Notes: generated by a model not told the origin, from the letters alone. Numbered from the stretch's first letter, positions 1-9,053 are shown. The stretch: 64,000 nucleotides of DNA from Thermocrispum agreste DSM 44070 (GCF_000427905.1 NZ_ATYX01000008.1:156840-220839), one strand, 5' to 3'. Numbers and translations are program-made.

Positions 1-974
1 TGGTGGAGCGCCACCCCGGCACCTTCCACATGATGAGCTTCGCACCCGGCGAGTATCCGCGGTCCATGCAGCTCTACGGTGTGGACCCGGCCACGATCGC
101 GGAAGCCGTCAAGATCGTGCTGGGCGAGGGGCTGGCCGACCACATCGACGCCAACTTCGGTTGCCCGGTGGCGAAGGTGACCCGCAAGGGCGGAGGCGCC
201 GCGCTGCCCTACAAGCGGCGGCTGTTCGGCAAGATCGTGGCCGCCGCGGTCGCCGCCGCCGAGCCCTACGGTGCCCCGTTCACCGTGAAGTTCCGCGTCG
301 GCATCGACGACGACCACCACACGTACTTGGACGCAGGCCGGATCGCCGAGCAGGAGGGCGCGGCCGCCGTCGCCCTGCATGCCCGCACCGCCGCGCAGCG
401 CTACTCGGGCAAGGCCGACTGGTCGCACATCGCCCGGCTCAAGGAAGCGGTCACCAGCATCCCGGTGCTGGGCAACGGTGACATCTTCACCGCACACGAC
501 GCCCTGCGCATGGTCGAGCAGACCGGCTGCGACGGAGTGGTCGTCGGCCGCGGCTGCCTGGGCAGGCCGTGGCTGTTCGGCGAGCTGGAAGCCGCCTTCG
601 CCGGGCGTCCGATCCCGCCGGGGCCGAAGCTGGGCGAAGTGGCCAAGGTGCTGCGCAGGCACGCCGAGCTGCTGATCGAGCACGACGGCCACGACAAGGC
701 CATGCGGGACCTGCGCAAGCACATGGCCTGGTACTTCATGGGCTTCCCGGTCGGTTCCGAGCTGCGCCGCAAGTTCGCGATGGTGAGCAGCCTGGCCGAG
801 CTGGACGAGCTGATCGCCCAGCTGGATCACGAGGCGCCCTTCCCGGAGGCGGCGACCGGGCCGCGCGGCCGCCAGGGTTCCCCGGGCAAGGTCACCCTCC
901 CGCACGGGTGGCTGGACGACCCGGACGACCCGAGCGTGCCGGAAGGCGCCGACATGATGCACTCCGGTGGATAG
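1..974 (+). CDS. dusB: tRNA-dihydrouridine synthase, 5' end missing
   Basis: Flavin-dependent enzyme that reduces uridine to dihydrouridine in tRNA D-loops. The frame is already open at the window edge (codons in phase with base 3), so about the first 50-60 residues lie outside. The visible part shows the Dus TIM barrel: the catalytic-cysteine segment IDANFGCPVAKV, followed by TRKGGGAALPY, the tRNA/FMN segment FTVKFRVGIDD, the histidine segment ALHARTAAQRYSG, and the FMN phosphate-binding segments LGNGDIF and GVVVGRGCLGRPWLF. The C-terminal helical domain follows. The stop overlaps the next gene by 8 bases, so the two may be translated together. An LCP gene and phoU lie close by, as in the Rv0823c-Rv0821c block of M. 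tuberculosis. Function is clear; which uridine is modified cannot be read. Confidence 0.93.
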   Translation, partial: VERHPGTFHMMSFAPGEYPRSMQLYGVDPATIAEAVKIVLGEGLADHIDANFGCPVAKVTRKGGGAALPYKRRLFGKIVAAAVAAAEPYGAPFTVKFRVGIDDDHHTYLDAGRIAEQEGAAAVALHARTAAQRYSGKADWSHIARLKEAVTSIPVLGNGDIFTAHDALRMVEQTGCDGVVVGRGCLGRPWLFGELEAAFAGRPIPPGPKLGEVAKVLRRHAELLIEHDGHDKAMRDLRKHMAWYFMGFPVGSELRRKFAMVSSLAELDELIAQLDHEAPFPEAATGPRGRQGSPGKVTLPHGWLDDPDDPSVPEGADMMHSGG

Positions 975-1773
975 TTCCGCGCAGCTGGCAGCCGTCACCC
1001 AGCTGGTCACCGACGTCGTCGGCGCGCCGGCCATCGGCCTCTACCTGCACGGCTCGGCCACGTCGTCCGAGCTGCGGCCGGCCAGCGACCTGGACTTGCT
1101 CCTGGTCACCGACCGCAGCTTGCGCGGGCAGGAGCGGACAGCGCTGCTGGCTGGCCTGCTCGACATGTCCGGCGTCGCTGTCGACGTGCGTCCGATCGAC
1201 ATGACCGTCGTCGTGCGCACGGACATCGTCCCCTGGCGGTATCCGCCGAAGGCCGACTTCGTCTACGGCGAATGGTTGCGCCAGGAGCTGGAAGCGCGCG
1301 GCCCGCTTCCGCCACATCCGCTGCCCGACCTTGCCGTGCAGCTGGCGCAGGCGCGGGAGTGCGGACGCCCGATCTTCGGGCCGCCTGCCGACGTGGTGAC
1401 AGCCCCCGTGCCGCACCGCGACGTGGTCGAAGCGGGCGTGGCAACCGTCCCCGAGCTGCTCGCCGAGTTCGACGGCGATCGGCGCAACGTCCTGCTGACC
1501 CTGGCGCGCATCTGGGCCACGGGATCCACCGGCCGGCTGCTGGCCAAGGACGCAGCCGCCGAGTGGGCGCTGCCACTGCTCCCGGAAGAACACCGGCCGG
1601 TCCTGCGGCATGCCATCGAGCTGTATCGCGGTTGCACCTACGCCGACGAGACATGGCCTGGCCCACTTGCCGCCCGCGCCCGGGAGTGCGCGGAGTTCAT
1701 GGCGATGGAGATCGGCCGCCGGGTCGGCCGCATGCCCGGCAAGCGCCCGCCGAAAACCACCCCTGTGCGGTAG
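967..1773 (+). CDS. AadA-like aminoglycoside nucleotidyltransferase
   Basis: Predicted cytosolic adenylyltransferase of the ANT(3'')/ANT(9) family, which transfers AMP from ATP to spectinomycin or streptomycin-type drugs. The 268 residues match AadA in length. The N-terminal polymerase-beta-like fold has the motif GSA followed by SDLDLLLVT (around residues 22-42), carrying the paired metal-binding aspartates, and a third acidic strand at VDVRPID. The C-terminal helical half has LTLARIWATGSTG and KDAAAEWALPLLP, typical of the AadA C-terminal domain (DUF4111). The GTG start overlaps the end of dusB by 8 bases, so it probably rides on that transcript rather than having its own promoter. No mobile-element trace is nearby. 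The substrate is inferred from family only; a role other than resistance is possible. Confidence 0.8.
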   Translation: MDSSAQLAAVTQLVTDVVGAPAIGLYLHGSATSSELRPASDLDLLLVTDRSLRGQERTALLAGLLDMSGVAVDVRPIDMTVVVRTDIVPWRYPPKADFVYGEWLRQELEARGPLPPHPLPDLAVQLAQARECGRPIFGPPADVVTAPVPHRDVVEAGVATVPELLAEFDGDRRNVLLTLARIWATGSTGRLLAKDAAAEWALPLLPEEHRPVLRHAIELYRGCTYADETWPGPLAARARECAEFMAMEIGRRVGRMPGKRPPKTTPVR

Positions 1774-1838
1774 GTCCGCCAGGGCGGACGCCGCACGTCG
1801 TCGACGAATCGCCGCCCGACCAGCCCGCCCCAGCCAGC

Positions 1839-3272
1839 TCAGATCGCCCGCATGCGCAGCGGCAGCCCGTCGGCCGGGATCGGCCCGGTGCCGTAGGTCA
1901 TCGGTGGTTCGTAGTCCTCCGGGACCGACCAGGTGTAGCGGAGCAACAGCTGGTGCATGATCGCCTTCACTTCCATGGTCCCGAAGTGCATGCCGATGCA
2001 CTTGTGCGCGCCGCCGCCGAACGGCATCCAGGCGAACCGGTGCGACTTGTCCTCCCGCCGCGGCTCGGCGAACCGCTCCGGGTCGAACACGTCCGGGTTC
2101 GACCACCACGGCTCCATCCGCTGCGTCGGGTACACCCCCAGCACCACCCGGGCGCCTGCCGGGATGTAGCGGCCTTCCAGCTCGGTGTCGGCGATCGCCC
2201 GGCGCATCAGCACCCCCACGGGCGCGGACATCCGCAGCGACTCCTTCAACACCAGGTCCAGCGACCGCAGCCGGTCCAGGTCCGCGTACCCGATCCGCTC
2301 GGTGCCCAGCGCCATCGACTCGGCCCGCACCCGCTCCTGCCACTCCGGGTGCTTGCCCAGGTAGTAGGCCATCATCGCGGCGGTGACCGTACTGGTGTCG
2401 TGCGCGGCCATGAGCAGGAAGATCATGTGGTTGACCACGTCGGCGTCGGTGAACCGCTGGCCGTCGTCGGTCTCCGCCCGGCACAGCACGCTGAACAGGT
2501 CGCTGCCGCCGCCCGCCCGCTTGGCCGGGATGCGCTCGGCGAAGTACCGCTCCAGCTGCCGCCTGGCACGCAGGCCTCGCCGCCAGATCCCGCCGGGCAC
2601 ATCCGCCCGGATCAGCGCCTGGCCTCCGCGCACCGTGTCCACGAAGGCCTCGTTCAGCCGGTCCGCCTCCGGCCCGAGCTTGCCGCCGACGAAAACCTCG
2701 GTGGCGATGTCCAACGTCAACCGCTTGAGGGCGGGATAGATCGGGAACCGGCCGCGCGGCTGCCACTGCGCCAGGCCGCGCGCGATGGCCGGGTTCATCA
2801 CGTCCAGGTAGCCGAGCAGGCGGTCCCTGGTGAACGCCTGCTGCATGATCCGCCGATGCCGATGGTGCTCGTCGAAGTCCATCAGCATCACGCCGCGGTG
2901 GAAGAACGGTCCGATGAAGTACTCCCACCCGGGGCCGTTGGCGAACGCCTTGTCCCGGTTCACCAGCACCCGGCCGATCGGCTCCGGGCCGAGCACGATC
3001 ACCATCTTGGTGCCGAATCCGCCGACCCAGTGCACCGGCCCGAACCGCCGGTACCGCTCCCTGGCGAAGCTGAGCAGGTCGCTGGTCACCACCAGCGAGT
3101 AGCCGAGCAGCGGCGGACCGGCGTCGCCGAGCACCGGTTCGAGCCCACTGCCGGGCGGCGGCGTGGCCAGCGGCTGCACCGGCGCCTGCACCCGCTTCGA
3201 CGCCGTGGCCAGGGTGGTGTGCACGCGGCGGACCACCGTCGACTTCACCGTTGATGCGAGCGTCGCTGTCAT
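1839..3272 (-). CDS. Cytochrome P450
   Basis: Haem-thiolate monooxygenase of 477 residues. The haem-binding loop FGGGAHKCIG places the cysteine ligand near residue 425. The I-helix oxygen-activation motif reads AAHDTST and the K-helix ExxR reads KESLR. The conserved aromatic-rich PERF segment is present as DPERFAEPR. No ferredoxin or reductase gene is adjacent, so redox partners must come from elsewhere. The ATG at 3272 is preferred over an in-frame start 60 bases upstream because a GGAGGG site precedes it by about 4 bases. It is transcribed away from a TetR gene, with a shared 98-base gap holding a plausible promoter and operator. The substrate is unknown; the N-terminus is polar, without an obvious membrane anchor. 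Confidence 0.92.
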   Translation of the reverse strand: MTATLASTVKSTVVRRVHTTLATASKRVQAPVQPLATPPPGSGLEPVLGDAGPPLLGYSLVVTSDLLSFARERYRRFGPVHWVGGFGTKMVIVLGPEPIGRVLVNRDKAFANGPGWEYFIGPFFHRGVMLMDFDEHHRHRRIMQQAFTRDRLLGYLDVMNPAIARGLAQWQPRGRFPIYPALKRLTLDIATEVFVGGKLGPEADRLNEAFVDTVRGGQALIRADVPGGIWRRGLRARRQLERYFAERIPAKRAGGGSDLFSVLCRAETDDGQRFTDADVVNHMIFLLMAAHDTSTVTAAMMAYYLGKHPEWQERVRAESMALGTERIGYADLDRLRSLDLVLKESLRMSAPVGVLMRRAIADTELEGRYIPAGARVVLGVYPTQRMEPWWSNPDVFDPERFAEPRREDKSHRFAWMPFGGGAHKCIGMHFGTMEVKAIMHQLLLRYTWSVPEDYEPPMTYGTGPIPADGLPLRMRAI

Positions 3273-3300
3273 CGGCCCTCCAACATCAGGCGTGATGCGC

Positions 3301-3346
3301 ACCATAGCGGAATCAAACGTTTCCGTAAACATTCGTTTCCTAATAT
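3301..3346. promoter_or_regulatory. Divergent P450/TetR promoter with candidate operator
   Basis: For the P450 (minus strand), a -35 TTTACG (3324-3329) and -10 TATGGT (3301-3306) are separated by 17 bases. On the plus strand TAATAT (3341-3346) could be the -10 of the TetR gene. An imperfect inverted repeat spans 3315-3338, with outer arms AAACG and CGTTT and an inner GTTT...AAAC pair (3319-3330). It overlaps the P450 -35 box, where a TetR repressor would bind. The binding is inference. Confidence 0.5.
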
Positions 3347-3370
3347 CGCCCGTGTGGCAGACTCGGCGAG

Positions 3371-4024
3371 GTGACCAGAGCGGCGACAGGCATCTATCGC
3401 GGAGCGACCGCCGAGGAACGGCGCGCCCAGCGCAGGCGCCGCCTGATGGACGCGGCGCTGGAGCTCATCGGCACCCAGGGCTGGGCGCAGACCACGCTGC
3501 GCGGTGTGTGCGAACGGGCCCGGGTCGGCCCGCGCTTCTTCTACGAAAGCTTCGCCGACCTCGACGAACTGGCCGCGGCGGTGCACGCCGAACTGGTCGA
3601 CGACGCATTGCAGAAGACGCTGCGTGCGGTGCGAGAAGCGCCGGACGACCTCGCCGCGAAATCGCACGCGGGCGTGGCCACGATCATCAGGGCGTTCACC
3701 GACGACCCCAGGCGGGCCCGGTTCGTCTTCGCCGAAGCGCACGCCAGCGAGACGTTGATGCGGCTGCGGTTCCGCGCGATGCGCACCATCGCCGACGTCG
3801 TCGCCGAGCAAGCCGCGACCCTGCTCGACATGCCGCCGGACAGCGAAGTGGTGCGGCAGGCCTTCGCGTTGCTGTTCACCGGCGGCGTGGCGGAAATGAT
3901 CTTGGTCTGGCTGGACGGCGGCCTCGACCTGGACCGGGACGGCCTGATCGACTTGTGCCACGAGTTCCTGCTGACCTCGGCACGCACCCTTCCCGACCTG
4001 GCGGCCAGGGTGAGCAGGCGATGA
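3371..4024 (+). CDS. TetR/AcrR-family transcriptional regulator
   Basis: A 217-residue one-component repressor. The N-terminal three-helix DNA-binding domain (about residues 20-66) carries the TetR signature, with RRRLMDAALELIGTQGWAQT, then the recognition helix region RARVGPRFFYESFADLDEL. The remaining all-helical part is the ligand and dimer domain. The start is GTG at 3371. It is divergent from the P450 and its stop overlaps the start of a methyltransferase (ATGA), so it likely controls both directions. The repeat in the 3273-3370 gap is the natural operator candidate. The inducer cannot be predicted. Confidence 0.9.
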   Translation: MTRAATGIYRGATAEERRAQRRRRLMDAALELIGTQGWAQTTLRGVCERARVGPRFFYESFADLDELAAAVHAELVDDALQKTLRAVREAPDDLAAKSHAGVATIIRAFTDDPRRARFVFAEAHASETLMRLRFRAMRTIADVVAEQAATLLDMPPDSEVVRQAFALLFTGGVAEMILVWLDGGLDLDRDGLIDLCHEFLLTSARTLPDLAARVSRR

Positions 4025-4644
4025 ACCGGGCACGCTGGGCGCGGTACTGGGACCGCCAGTCCGCACGCCACGACGCCGAGATGATGCGCTGGGACAAGCG
4101 CCTGTTCGGCGACTCGCGGTCGTGGGCGTGCTCGCAGGCGCGCGGCAACGTGCTCGAGGTCGCCGTCGGCACCGGGCTCAACCTGCCCCACTACCCGCCG
4201 GACGTGCGGCTCACCGGCATCGACTTCAGCGCACAGATGCTCGCCCTGGCCGAACGGCGAGCCACCGGCCTCGGACGCCCGATCACCCTGCTGCGAGCCG
4301 ACGCTCAGCGCCTCCCCCTGGCCGACGACAGCTTCGACACGGTGGTGTGCACGTTCGGCCTGTGCGCCATCCCGGACCACGAAGCCGCCCTGGACGAAAT
4401 CGACCGGGTGCTGCGCGACGGCGGCAGGCTCATCCTCGTCGACCACGTCGTCTCCACGAACCGATTCCTGCGCGCCGGGCAATGGCTCCTCGAGCGCATC
4501 ACGGTGCCGCTGGCCGGGGAGAACTTCCGGCGACGTCCCCTGCTGTCGGTCCAAGCCCGCGGCTACACCGTGCAGCAGGTCGAACGGTTCCGGTACGGGC
4601 TGGTCGAACGCCTGGTGGCGACCCGGGAACCAGCGGTTCGGTGA
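4021..4644 (+). CDS. Class I SAM-dependent methyltransferase
   Basis: A 207-residue methyltransferase of the UbiE/Methyltransf_11 type. SAM-binding motif I is VLEVAVGTGLNLPHY (near residues 44-58), motif II is GIDFSAQML, and the post-motif region FDTVVCTFGLCAIPDHEAAL and RVLRDGGRLILVDH are canonical. Its ATG at 4021 overlaps the TetR stop codon as ATGA, so translation is coupled to the regulator. With the divergent P450 it forms a small oxidise-and-methylate module under one regulator (inference). The methyl acceptor may be a small molecule such as a phenol or quinone-like compound, but this is not shown by the sequence. Confidence 0.88.
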   Translation: MNRARWARYWDRQSARHDAEMMRWDKRLFGDSRSWACSQARGNVLEVAVGTGLNLPHYPPDVRLTGIDFSAQMLALAERRATGLGRPITLLRADAQRLPLADDSFDTVVCTFGLCAIPDHEAALDEIDRVLRDGGRLILVDHVVSTNRFLRAGQWLLERITVPLAGENFRRRPLLSVQARGYTVQQVERFRYGLVERLVATREPAVR

Positions 4645-4915
4645 CCGTGCACCGGCATCCGTGAGGTGGAGAAGCCGCGGTGTCCGGGTGGTGTTGCTGG
4701 GCGCTGTCCCGGCCGCTGGGGGCCGGTCGGTGGAACTGGGGAAGGCGCACGAGAACTGCGGGTGGCGTCGGCGCGGCCGCACCGATCGAGAGCACGACTG
4801 TGACCACGCTCACCCGCCGATCGAGTGATGTTCTCGCCACCACGGGGGACGGCACCTCAAGCGCATTCGCGAATCCGTCGAAACACATTACGAACATCAG
4901 GGAGGCGGGGCGCGG

Positions 4916-5755
4916 ATGCATGGACCGGAAGCCAGTCGCATTCCAACCGCTTCCGCCCTGTCGTCGGCAGCAGGCCACCCGCAACTGGGGCCGAACGGCA
5001 ACGGCGCATCACCGGCCGATTTGATCGCGCTGCACGAGTCGATCGCCAAGCTGCTGGCCGTCCAGGGCAACTGGAAGCGGGCGTACTCGCACATGCACGC
5101 GGCCTTGCGCCTGGCGCGCGAGGCCGAGAACGCCGGCCCGGTCGTTCCCGAGCAGTTCCGGATGCAGGTGGCCGAGCTGCACCGCGCCCACGCGGCCGCG
5201 TTGCACGCCAGCATGCGCGACTCGCTGACCGCTGCGTACAACCGCCGCTATCTGGACCAACGGCTCGCGGAACTGCTGGCCGAGCATTCCGCGGACCCGC
5301 GCAGCCCCGGCATTGCGGTCGCGCTCGTCGACCTGGACCTGTTCAAGGACGTCAACGACCGGCACGGGCACCTGATCGGCGACCGCGTACTGCGCCAAGT
5401 GGTCCGGCTGCTGCAATCCGAACTGCCCAACGGCGGCTTCTGCGCCCGGTACGGCGGTGAGGAATTCGTGCTCGTCCTGCCGGCAACGACGGCGCAAGCC
5501 GCGGTGAGCTGCGTGGAACGGACGCGCCGCCGGGTGGCCGCGCATCCGTGGACGATGCTGGCACCCGATCTCCGGGTGACGATCAGCGCGGGCGTGGTCC
5601 ACATCGGCGGCGGCGACTACCCGGCCGACACCGAACTGTGTCTCGGGCTGGCCGACGAAGCCCTCTATGCCGCAAAGCGCGCCGGCCGCAACGCGGTCAG
5701 CTATCGGATGGCCGACACGATCAAGCTGGCGAACACCGGCGACGGTGACCGGTAA
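4916..5755 (+). CDS. Soluble diguanylate cyclase (GGDEF)
   Basis: Predicted to make cyclic di-GMP from two GTP. The 279-residue protein has a helical N-terminal region (about 33-100, possibly TPR-like) and one GGDEF domain. The active-site loop is GGEEF at residues 180-184, an accepted variant, and the metal/GTP-binding strand reads VALVDLDLFKDVNDRHGH. No transmembrane segment or known sensor domain is visible, and no EAL domain follows. The residues just before GGEEF (PNGGFCARY) do not contain an RxxD I-site, so product inhibition through that site is not expected. The start is ATG 4916 with GGAGG at 4901-4905. It stands alone between the methyltransferase and the LCP gene. Confidence 0.9.
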   Translation: MHGPEASRIPTASALSSAAGHPQLGPNGNGASPADLIALHESIAKLLAVQGNWKRAYSHMHAALRLAREAENAGPVVPEQFRMQVAELHRAHAAALHASMRDSLTAAYNRRYLDQRLAELLAEHSADPRSPGIAVALVDLDLFKDVNDRHGHLIGDRVLRQVVRLLQSELPNGGFCARYGGEEFVLVLPATTAQAAVSCVERTRRRVAAHPWTMLAPDLRVTISAGVVHIGGGDYPADTELCLGLADEALYAAKRAGRNAVSYRMADTIKLANTGDGDR

Positions 5756-5938
5756 CGGCGCGATTGGGCACACCGACCAGCGATTTCGTCACAGCGTTGG
5801 ACCGCGCCATTGTGTTCTGCTCCATTGCGGTGATATCCGTACGGTAACGAACCGAATGCCGACGGCGTGTAACACACAGGCAACCAACGCGGAAGAGTTC
5901 GCCGTGTATCAGATGGTGTGAGCAGAGGGGAGCACTGA

Positions 5939-8131
5939 GTGCAGGACGACGACGGCGCTCAGCGTTCCCGATCCGGCCGGCGAGCACCCCGCCTCGGTCT
6001 CCGGCGGCCGACGGCGGAAACCGAACCACCGCGACACCACGCCGCCGAGCCGCGCGGCCGGTCACCCGGCGAGGTCGGCGAACGCACCCGCGTGACCGAG
6101 CCCCCACGGGACGAGCGGCCCGAACCCGCACGGCGGCGCCGCGCCTTCACCCCGCCGTCGGGCGTGCCCGGGCGCGCCGACCGCCCAGCGGGAAAGCCGA
6201 GGAAATCGCGCGCCGAACAGACCACGCAGGTCCGTCCTCCGGTGCCGTCACGGGTGGCCGGAACCCACGCCGCCGAACGCAAAGCGGACGATGCCGAACC
6301 CACTCCGGACCGCCCGGGCCGCCGGCGAGCGGCGTTCGTCCCCCGAGCCGACAGCGCATCCAGGCGGTCGCCGGGCGCTACGAAACAGCAGGCAGCGGAT
6401 GCCCCTGGTGACCGGCGTCGCGGCCCAGCGCCCCATGACCGGCACCGCGACCCGGCACCTGGCCGTCACGCCCGCGGTACCCCACCCGCCGACCGAGAAA
6501 ACCGCGCCCGCGGCCCGGCGCGTCCGGACCAGCAGCGCGGCCCCGCAGGTGCGGCACCCGAGCGGGACCGGCGCCCGGCATCCGGCGACCGGCTCCGCGG
6601 TCCGTTCGTCGCGGACCGCGAGCGCCGCCACGCACCGGGCGACCGCAACCGGTCCGCTCAGCCCGGCCACTCCCGCCCGGCCCCTGCCGGCCGAGACGGC
6701 AGCCCGCGGCCCGGCGACCACGGCCAGGACCCGGCCGACCGGAACGGCGCCCCTGCCGACCGCGAGGTCAAGACGCACATCCTGGCGGCGCACATCCGCA
6801 AACCGGAGGACGAGCCGCAGCAGCCACGCCCGCGGCTGCCCGCGCCGCCCCCGCCACGCCCGCGCCCCCCGAAACTCACCTCCGCACAGAGCACGGTCGT
6901 CCAGCGGTCGTGGCGCAACGAGCCGACGGTGGTCATCCCCAAGGTCACCGAGGACGGCGAACCACCCCAGAAACCCGACGAGCCGGCGCCGAGCACCCGG
7001 CTGCAGGAGAAACGCGAACGCAAGGACCGCAGGCTGCTGCTGGCAGGCAAGGCCGCGGCCGCCACACTGGCCGTGCTGATCTTCCTCGCCGCAGGCGCCG
7101 CGTGGGGCATGAAGACGTGGTACGACTCCAAGTTCACCGAGGTCTCCGCGCTCGATCAGGAATCGAAGGACATCAAGAACAAGGCGGCGCAGGTCGGCGA
7201 CGAGAACTTCCTCATCCTCGGCTCGGACAGCCGGGTCGGCGCCCCGAAGGGCGCAGGCATCGGCACCGAGGAGACGGTCAAAGGCGCCCGCTCGGACACG
7301 ATAATGATCGCCCACCTGCCCAAGGAACGCGATCGCGCGGTCTTGGTGTCCTTTCCCCGCGACCTGGAGATCACCCGCCCCGAGTGCCACCGGTGGAACT
7401 ACAAGACCGGGGAGTACAGCGACGAGGTCGTCCCCGAGACGCCGCAGGTCAAGCTGAACACCGCCTACGCGGAGGGCGGGCCGCGGTGCGTCATCAAGTG
7501 GGTGCAGAAGATGACCGGCATGCGGATGACCAGGTTCGTCGGCATCGACTTCGCCGGGTTCAAGGAGATGGTGGACGCGGTCGGGGGCGTGCAGGTGAAG
7601 GTCGACACGCCGATCGTCGACTCGATCCTCGGCACGGTGGTGGACAAGCCGGGCCTGGTCACGCTGACCGGGGACCAGGCGCTCAGCTTCGTGCGGGCCC
7701 GGCACGTCGAAGGCGACCCGACGTCGGACTACGGCCGGATCAAACGGCAGCAGCAGTTCATCGCCGCGCTGCTGACCAAGACCATGTCCCGCGACGTGCT
7801 GCTGGACCCGGACAAGCTCACGTCGTTCGTCAACGCGTTCGCCGACGCCACGTTCGGCGACAACATCGGCGTCGACCAGCTGCTGGAACTGGCCCAGTCG
7901 CTGAAGGGCCTGGACACCGACTCGGTCGTCTTCCTCACCGTGCCCACCACCGGTTACGCCAACGAACGGGGCAACGAGGTGCTGCTCGAGGACCGAGCCC
8001 AGGAATTGTTCTCGGCTATCATCCACAACGAACCGATACCCGGGGTCGACACCGGCGAGGACGCGTCGCACGACACCTCAGGCGACGACTCGTCCACCGA
8101 CCAGGGCGGAACATCACCCGAAGGCCAGTAG
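5939..8131 (+). CDS. LytR-CpsA-Psr (LCP) cell-wall ligase with long disordered cytoplasmic tail
   Basis: LCP enzymes attach glycopolymers (arabinogalactan, teichoic-acid-like or capsular chains) to peptidoglycan outside the membrane. The 730-residue protein begins with about 365 residues rich in Arg, Pro, Ala and acidic residues, with no predicted fold. One transmembrane helix follows near residues 371-393, then the extracellular LCP domain (about 415-660). Conserved LCP segments are LILGSDSR, RSDTIMIAHL, VSFPRDLEI, VKLNTAYAEGG and SFVRARHVEGD. The C-terminal end is acidic and Ser/Thr rich. The start is GTG 5939 after AGAGGGGAG. The gene sits between dusB and phoU as Rv0822c does in M. tuberculosis. 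The long basic tail could be a phosphorylation or docking region (inference). Confidence 0.92.
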   Translation: MQDDDGAQRSRSGRRAPRLGLRRPTAETEPPRHHAAEPRGRSPGEVGERTRVTEPPRDERPEPARRRRAFTPPSGVPGRADRPAGKPRKSRAEQTTQVRPPVPSRVAGTHAAERKADDAEPTPDRPGRRRAAFVPRADSASRRSPGATKQQAADAPGDRRRGPAPHDRHRDPAPGRHARGTPPADRENRARGPARPDQQRGPAGAAPERDRRPASGDRLRGPFVADRERRHAPGDRNRSAQPGHSRPAPAGRDGSPRPGDHGQDPADRNGAPADREVKTHILAAHIRKPEDEPQQPRPRLPAPPPPRPRPPKLTSAQSTVVQRSWRNEPTVVIPKVTEDGEPPQKPDEPAPSTRLQEKRERKDRRLLLAGKAAAATLAVLIFLAAGAAWGMKTWYDSKFTEVSALDQESKDIKNKAAQVGDENFLILGSDSRVGAPKGAGIGTEETVKGARSDTIMIAHLPKERDRAVLVSFPRDLEITRPECHRWNYKTGEYSDEVVPETPQVKLNTAYAEGGPRCVIKWVQKMTGMRMTRFVGIDFAGFKEMVDAVGGVQVKVDTPIVDSILGTVVDKPGLVTLTGDQALSFVRARHVEGDPTSDYGRIKRQQQFIAALLTKTMSRDVLLDPDKLTSFVNAFADATFGDNIGVDQLLELAQSLKGLDTDSVVFLTVPTTGYANERGNEVLLEDRAQELFSAIIHNEPIPGVDTGEDASHDTSGDDSSTDQGGTSPEGQ

Positions 8132-8183
8132 TCCGGCCGCGCAGGTCACCCCTGACGAAGCGGGACGCGATCCTTTCGTCCGC

Positions 8184-8205
8184 GATTCACCCCTGGTTCA
8201 CCTCC
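8184..8205 (+). promoter_or_regulatory. PHO box upstream of phoU
   Basis: Two head-to-tail 11-base units, GATTCACCCCT (8184-8194) and GGTTCACCTCC (8195-8205), match the direct-repeat PhoP-binding units known from Streptomyces (consensus around GTTCACC with 11-base spacing). They lie 83 bases before the phoU start and predict phosphate-starvation control of phoU. Confidence 0.7.
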
Positions 8206-8287
8206 ACGCTACGGCATGCCACCGGACGCGAACGTAGAGTGGCGTCATGCCGGAACGACCTGGCCGCCGGCACCGAAGGAGTTGAGA

Positions 8288-8959
8288 ATGCGCGAGGCAT
8301 ACCACGTCGAGCTGGACCGGCTCGCCGAGCGGCTGGCCGACATGTCCGCCATGGCGGCCACGGCCATGGAACGGGCCACCAGGGCGCTGCTCGATGCGGA
8401 CTTGACCCTGGCCGAGCAGGTGATCAGCGACGACCAGAAGATCGACGACGCACGCGCGGCGTGCGAGGAGCACGCCTACCAGCTGATCGCCCTGCAAGCC
8501 CCGGTCGCCACCGACCTGCGCACCGTGCTGGCCACCATCCACGCCGCGGAGAGCCTGGAGCGCATGGGTGACCTGGCCCTGCACGTGGCCCGTGCGGCGC
8601 GCCGCAGGCACCCCGACCACGTGGTGCCCAAGCCGGTCGAGCACTACTTCGCCGAGATGGGCGAGGTGGCGGTGCAGCTGGGGCGGCTGGCCGAGCAGGT
8701 GATCCGGGAGCGCGACGTCTCCAAGGCGCAGGAGCTCGAGCGCATCGACGACAAGGTGGACGACATCCACCGCCACCTGTTCTCGGTGATCATGGACAAG
8801 GACTGGGAGTACGGGGTGGCCGCGGCGGTGGACACCACCCTGCTGGGCCGCTTCTACGAGCGGTTCGCCGACCATGCGGTGTCGGTGGCCAAGCGGGTGA
8901 TCTTCATCGTCACCGGCAAGATGCCCGGCTACAACACCGACGCCGACGCCGACCTGTAG
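8288..8959 (+). CDS. phoU: Phosphate signalling protein PhoU
   Basis: Cytosolic regulator linking the Pst transporter to the phosphate two-component system, acting as a brake when phosphate is plentiful. The 223 residues form two PhoU three-helix repeats with the metal-binding motifs: DDQKIDDARAACEEHAYQL and ESLERMGDLALHVAR in repeat one, IDDKVDDIHRHLF and RFYERFADHAVSVAKRV in repeat two. The start is ATG 8288, preceded by AAGGAGTTGAGA; an in-frame upstream start lacks a ribosome site. Unlike in many bacteria phoU is not at the end of the pst operon, which lies 1.4 kb away on the other strand. This arrangement matches M. tuberculosis phoY2 next to phoT. A PHO box precedes the gene. Confidence 0.96.
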   Translation: MREAYHVELDRLAERLADMSAMAATAMERATRALLDADLTLAEQVISDDQKIDDARAACEEHAYQLIALQAPVATDLRTVLATIHAAESLERMGDLALHVARAARRRHPDHVVPKPVEHYFAEMGEVAVQLGRLAEQVIRERDVSKAQELERIDDKVDDIHRHLFSVIMDKDWEYGVAAAVDTTLLGRFYERFADHAVSVAKRVIFIVTGKMPGYNTDADADL

Positions 8960-9013
8960 CTCGGCCGACCACCGGCTGCCCTCCTCAGGCGGGCGGCCGA
9001 GCACGACAGTGGG

Positions 9014-9053
9014 CAAGCCACCGAACCGCCTGGTGGCGCTGTTCGGTGGCTTG
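9014..9053. terminator. Strong hairpin after phoU
   Basis: Perfect 13-base stem (9014-9026 pairs with 9041-9053) around a 14-base loop. No U-tract follows, as is common for actinobacterial terminators. It separates phoU from the convergent serine-hydrolase remnant. Confidence 0.55.

Noticed and set aside
892-3254. Very long frames antisense to the P450 and AadA genes
   Set aside because: They are high-GC shadows with Arg/Pro/Gly-rich translations and no family motifs.
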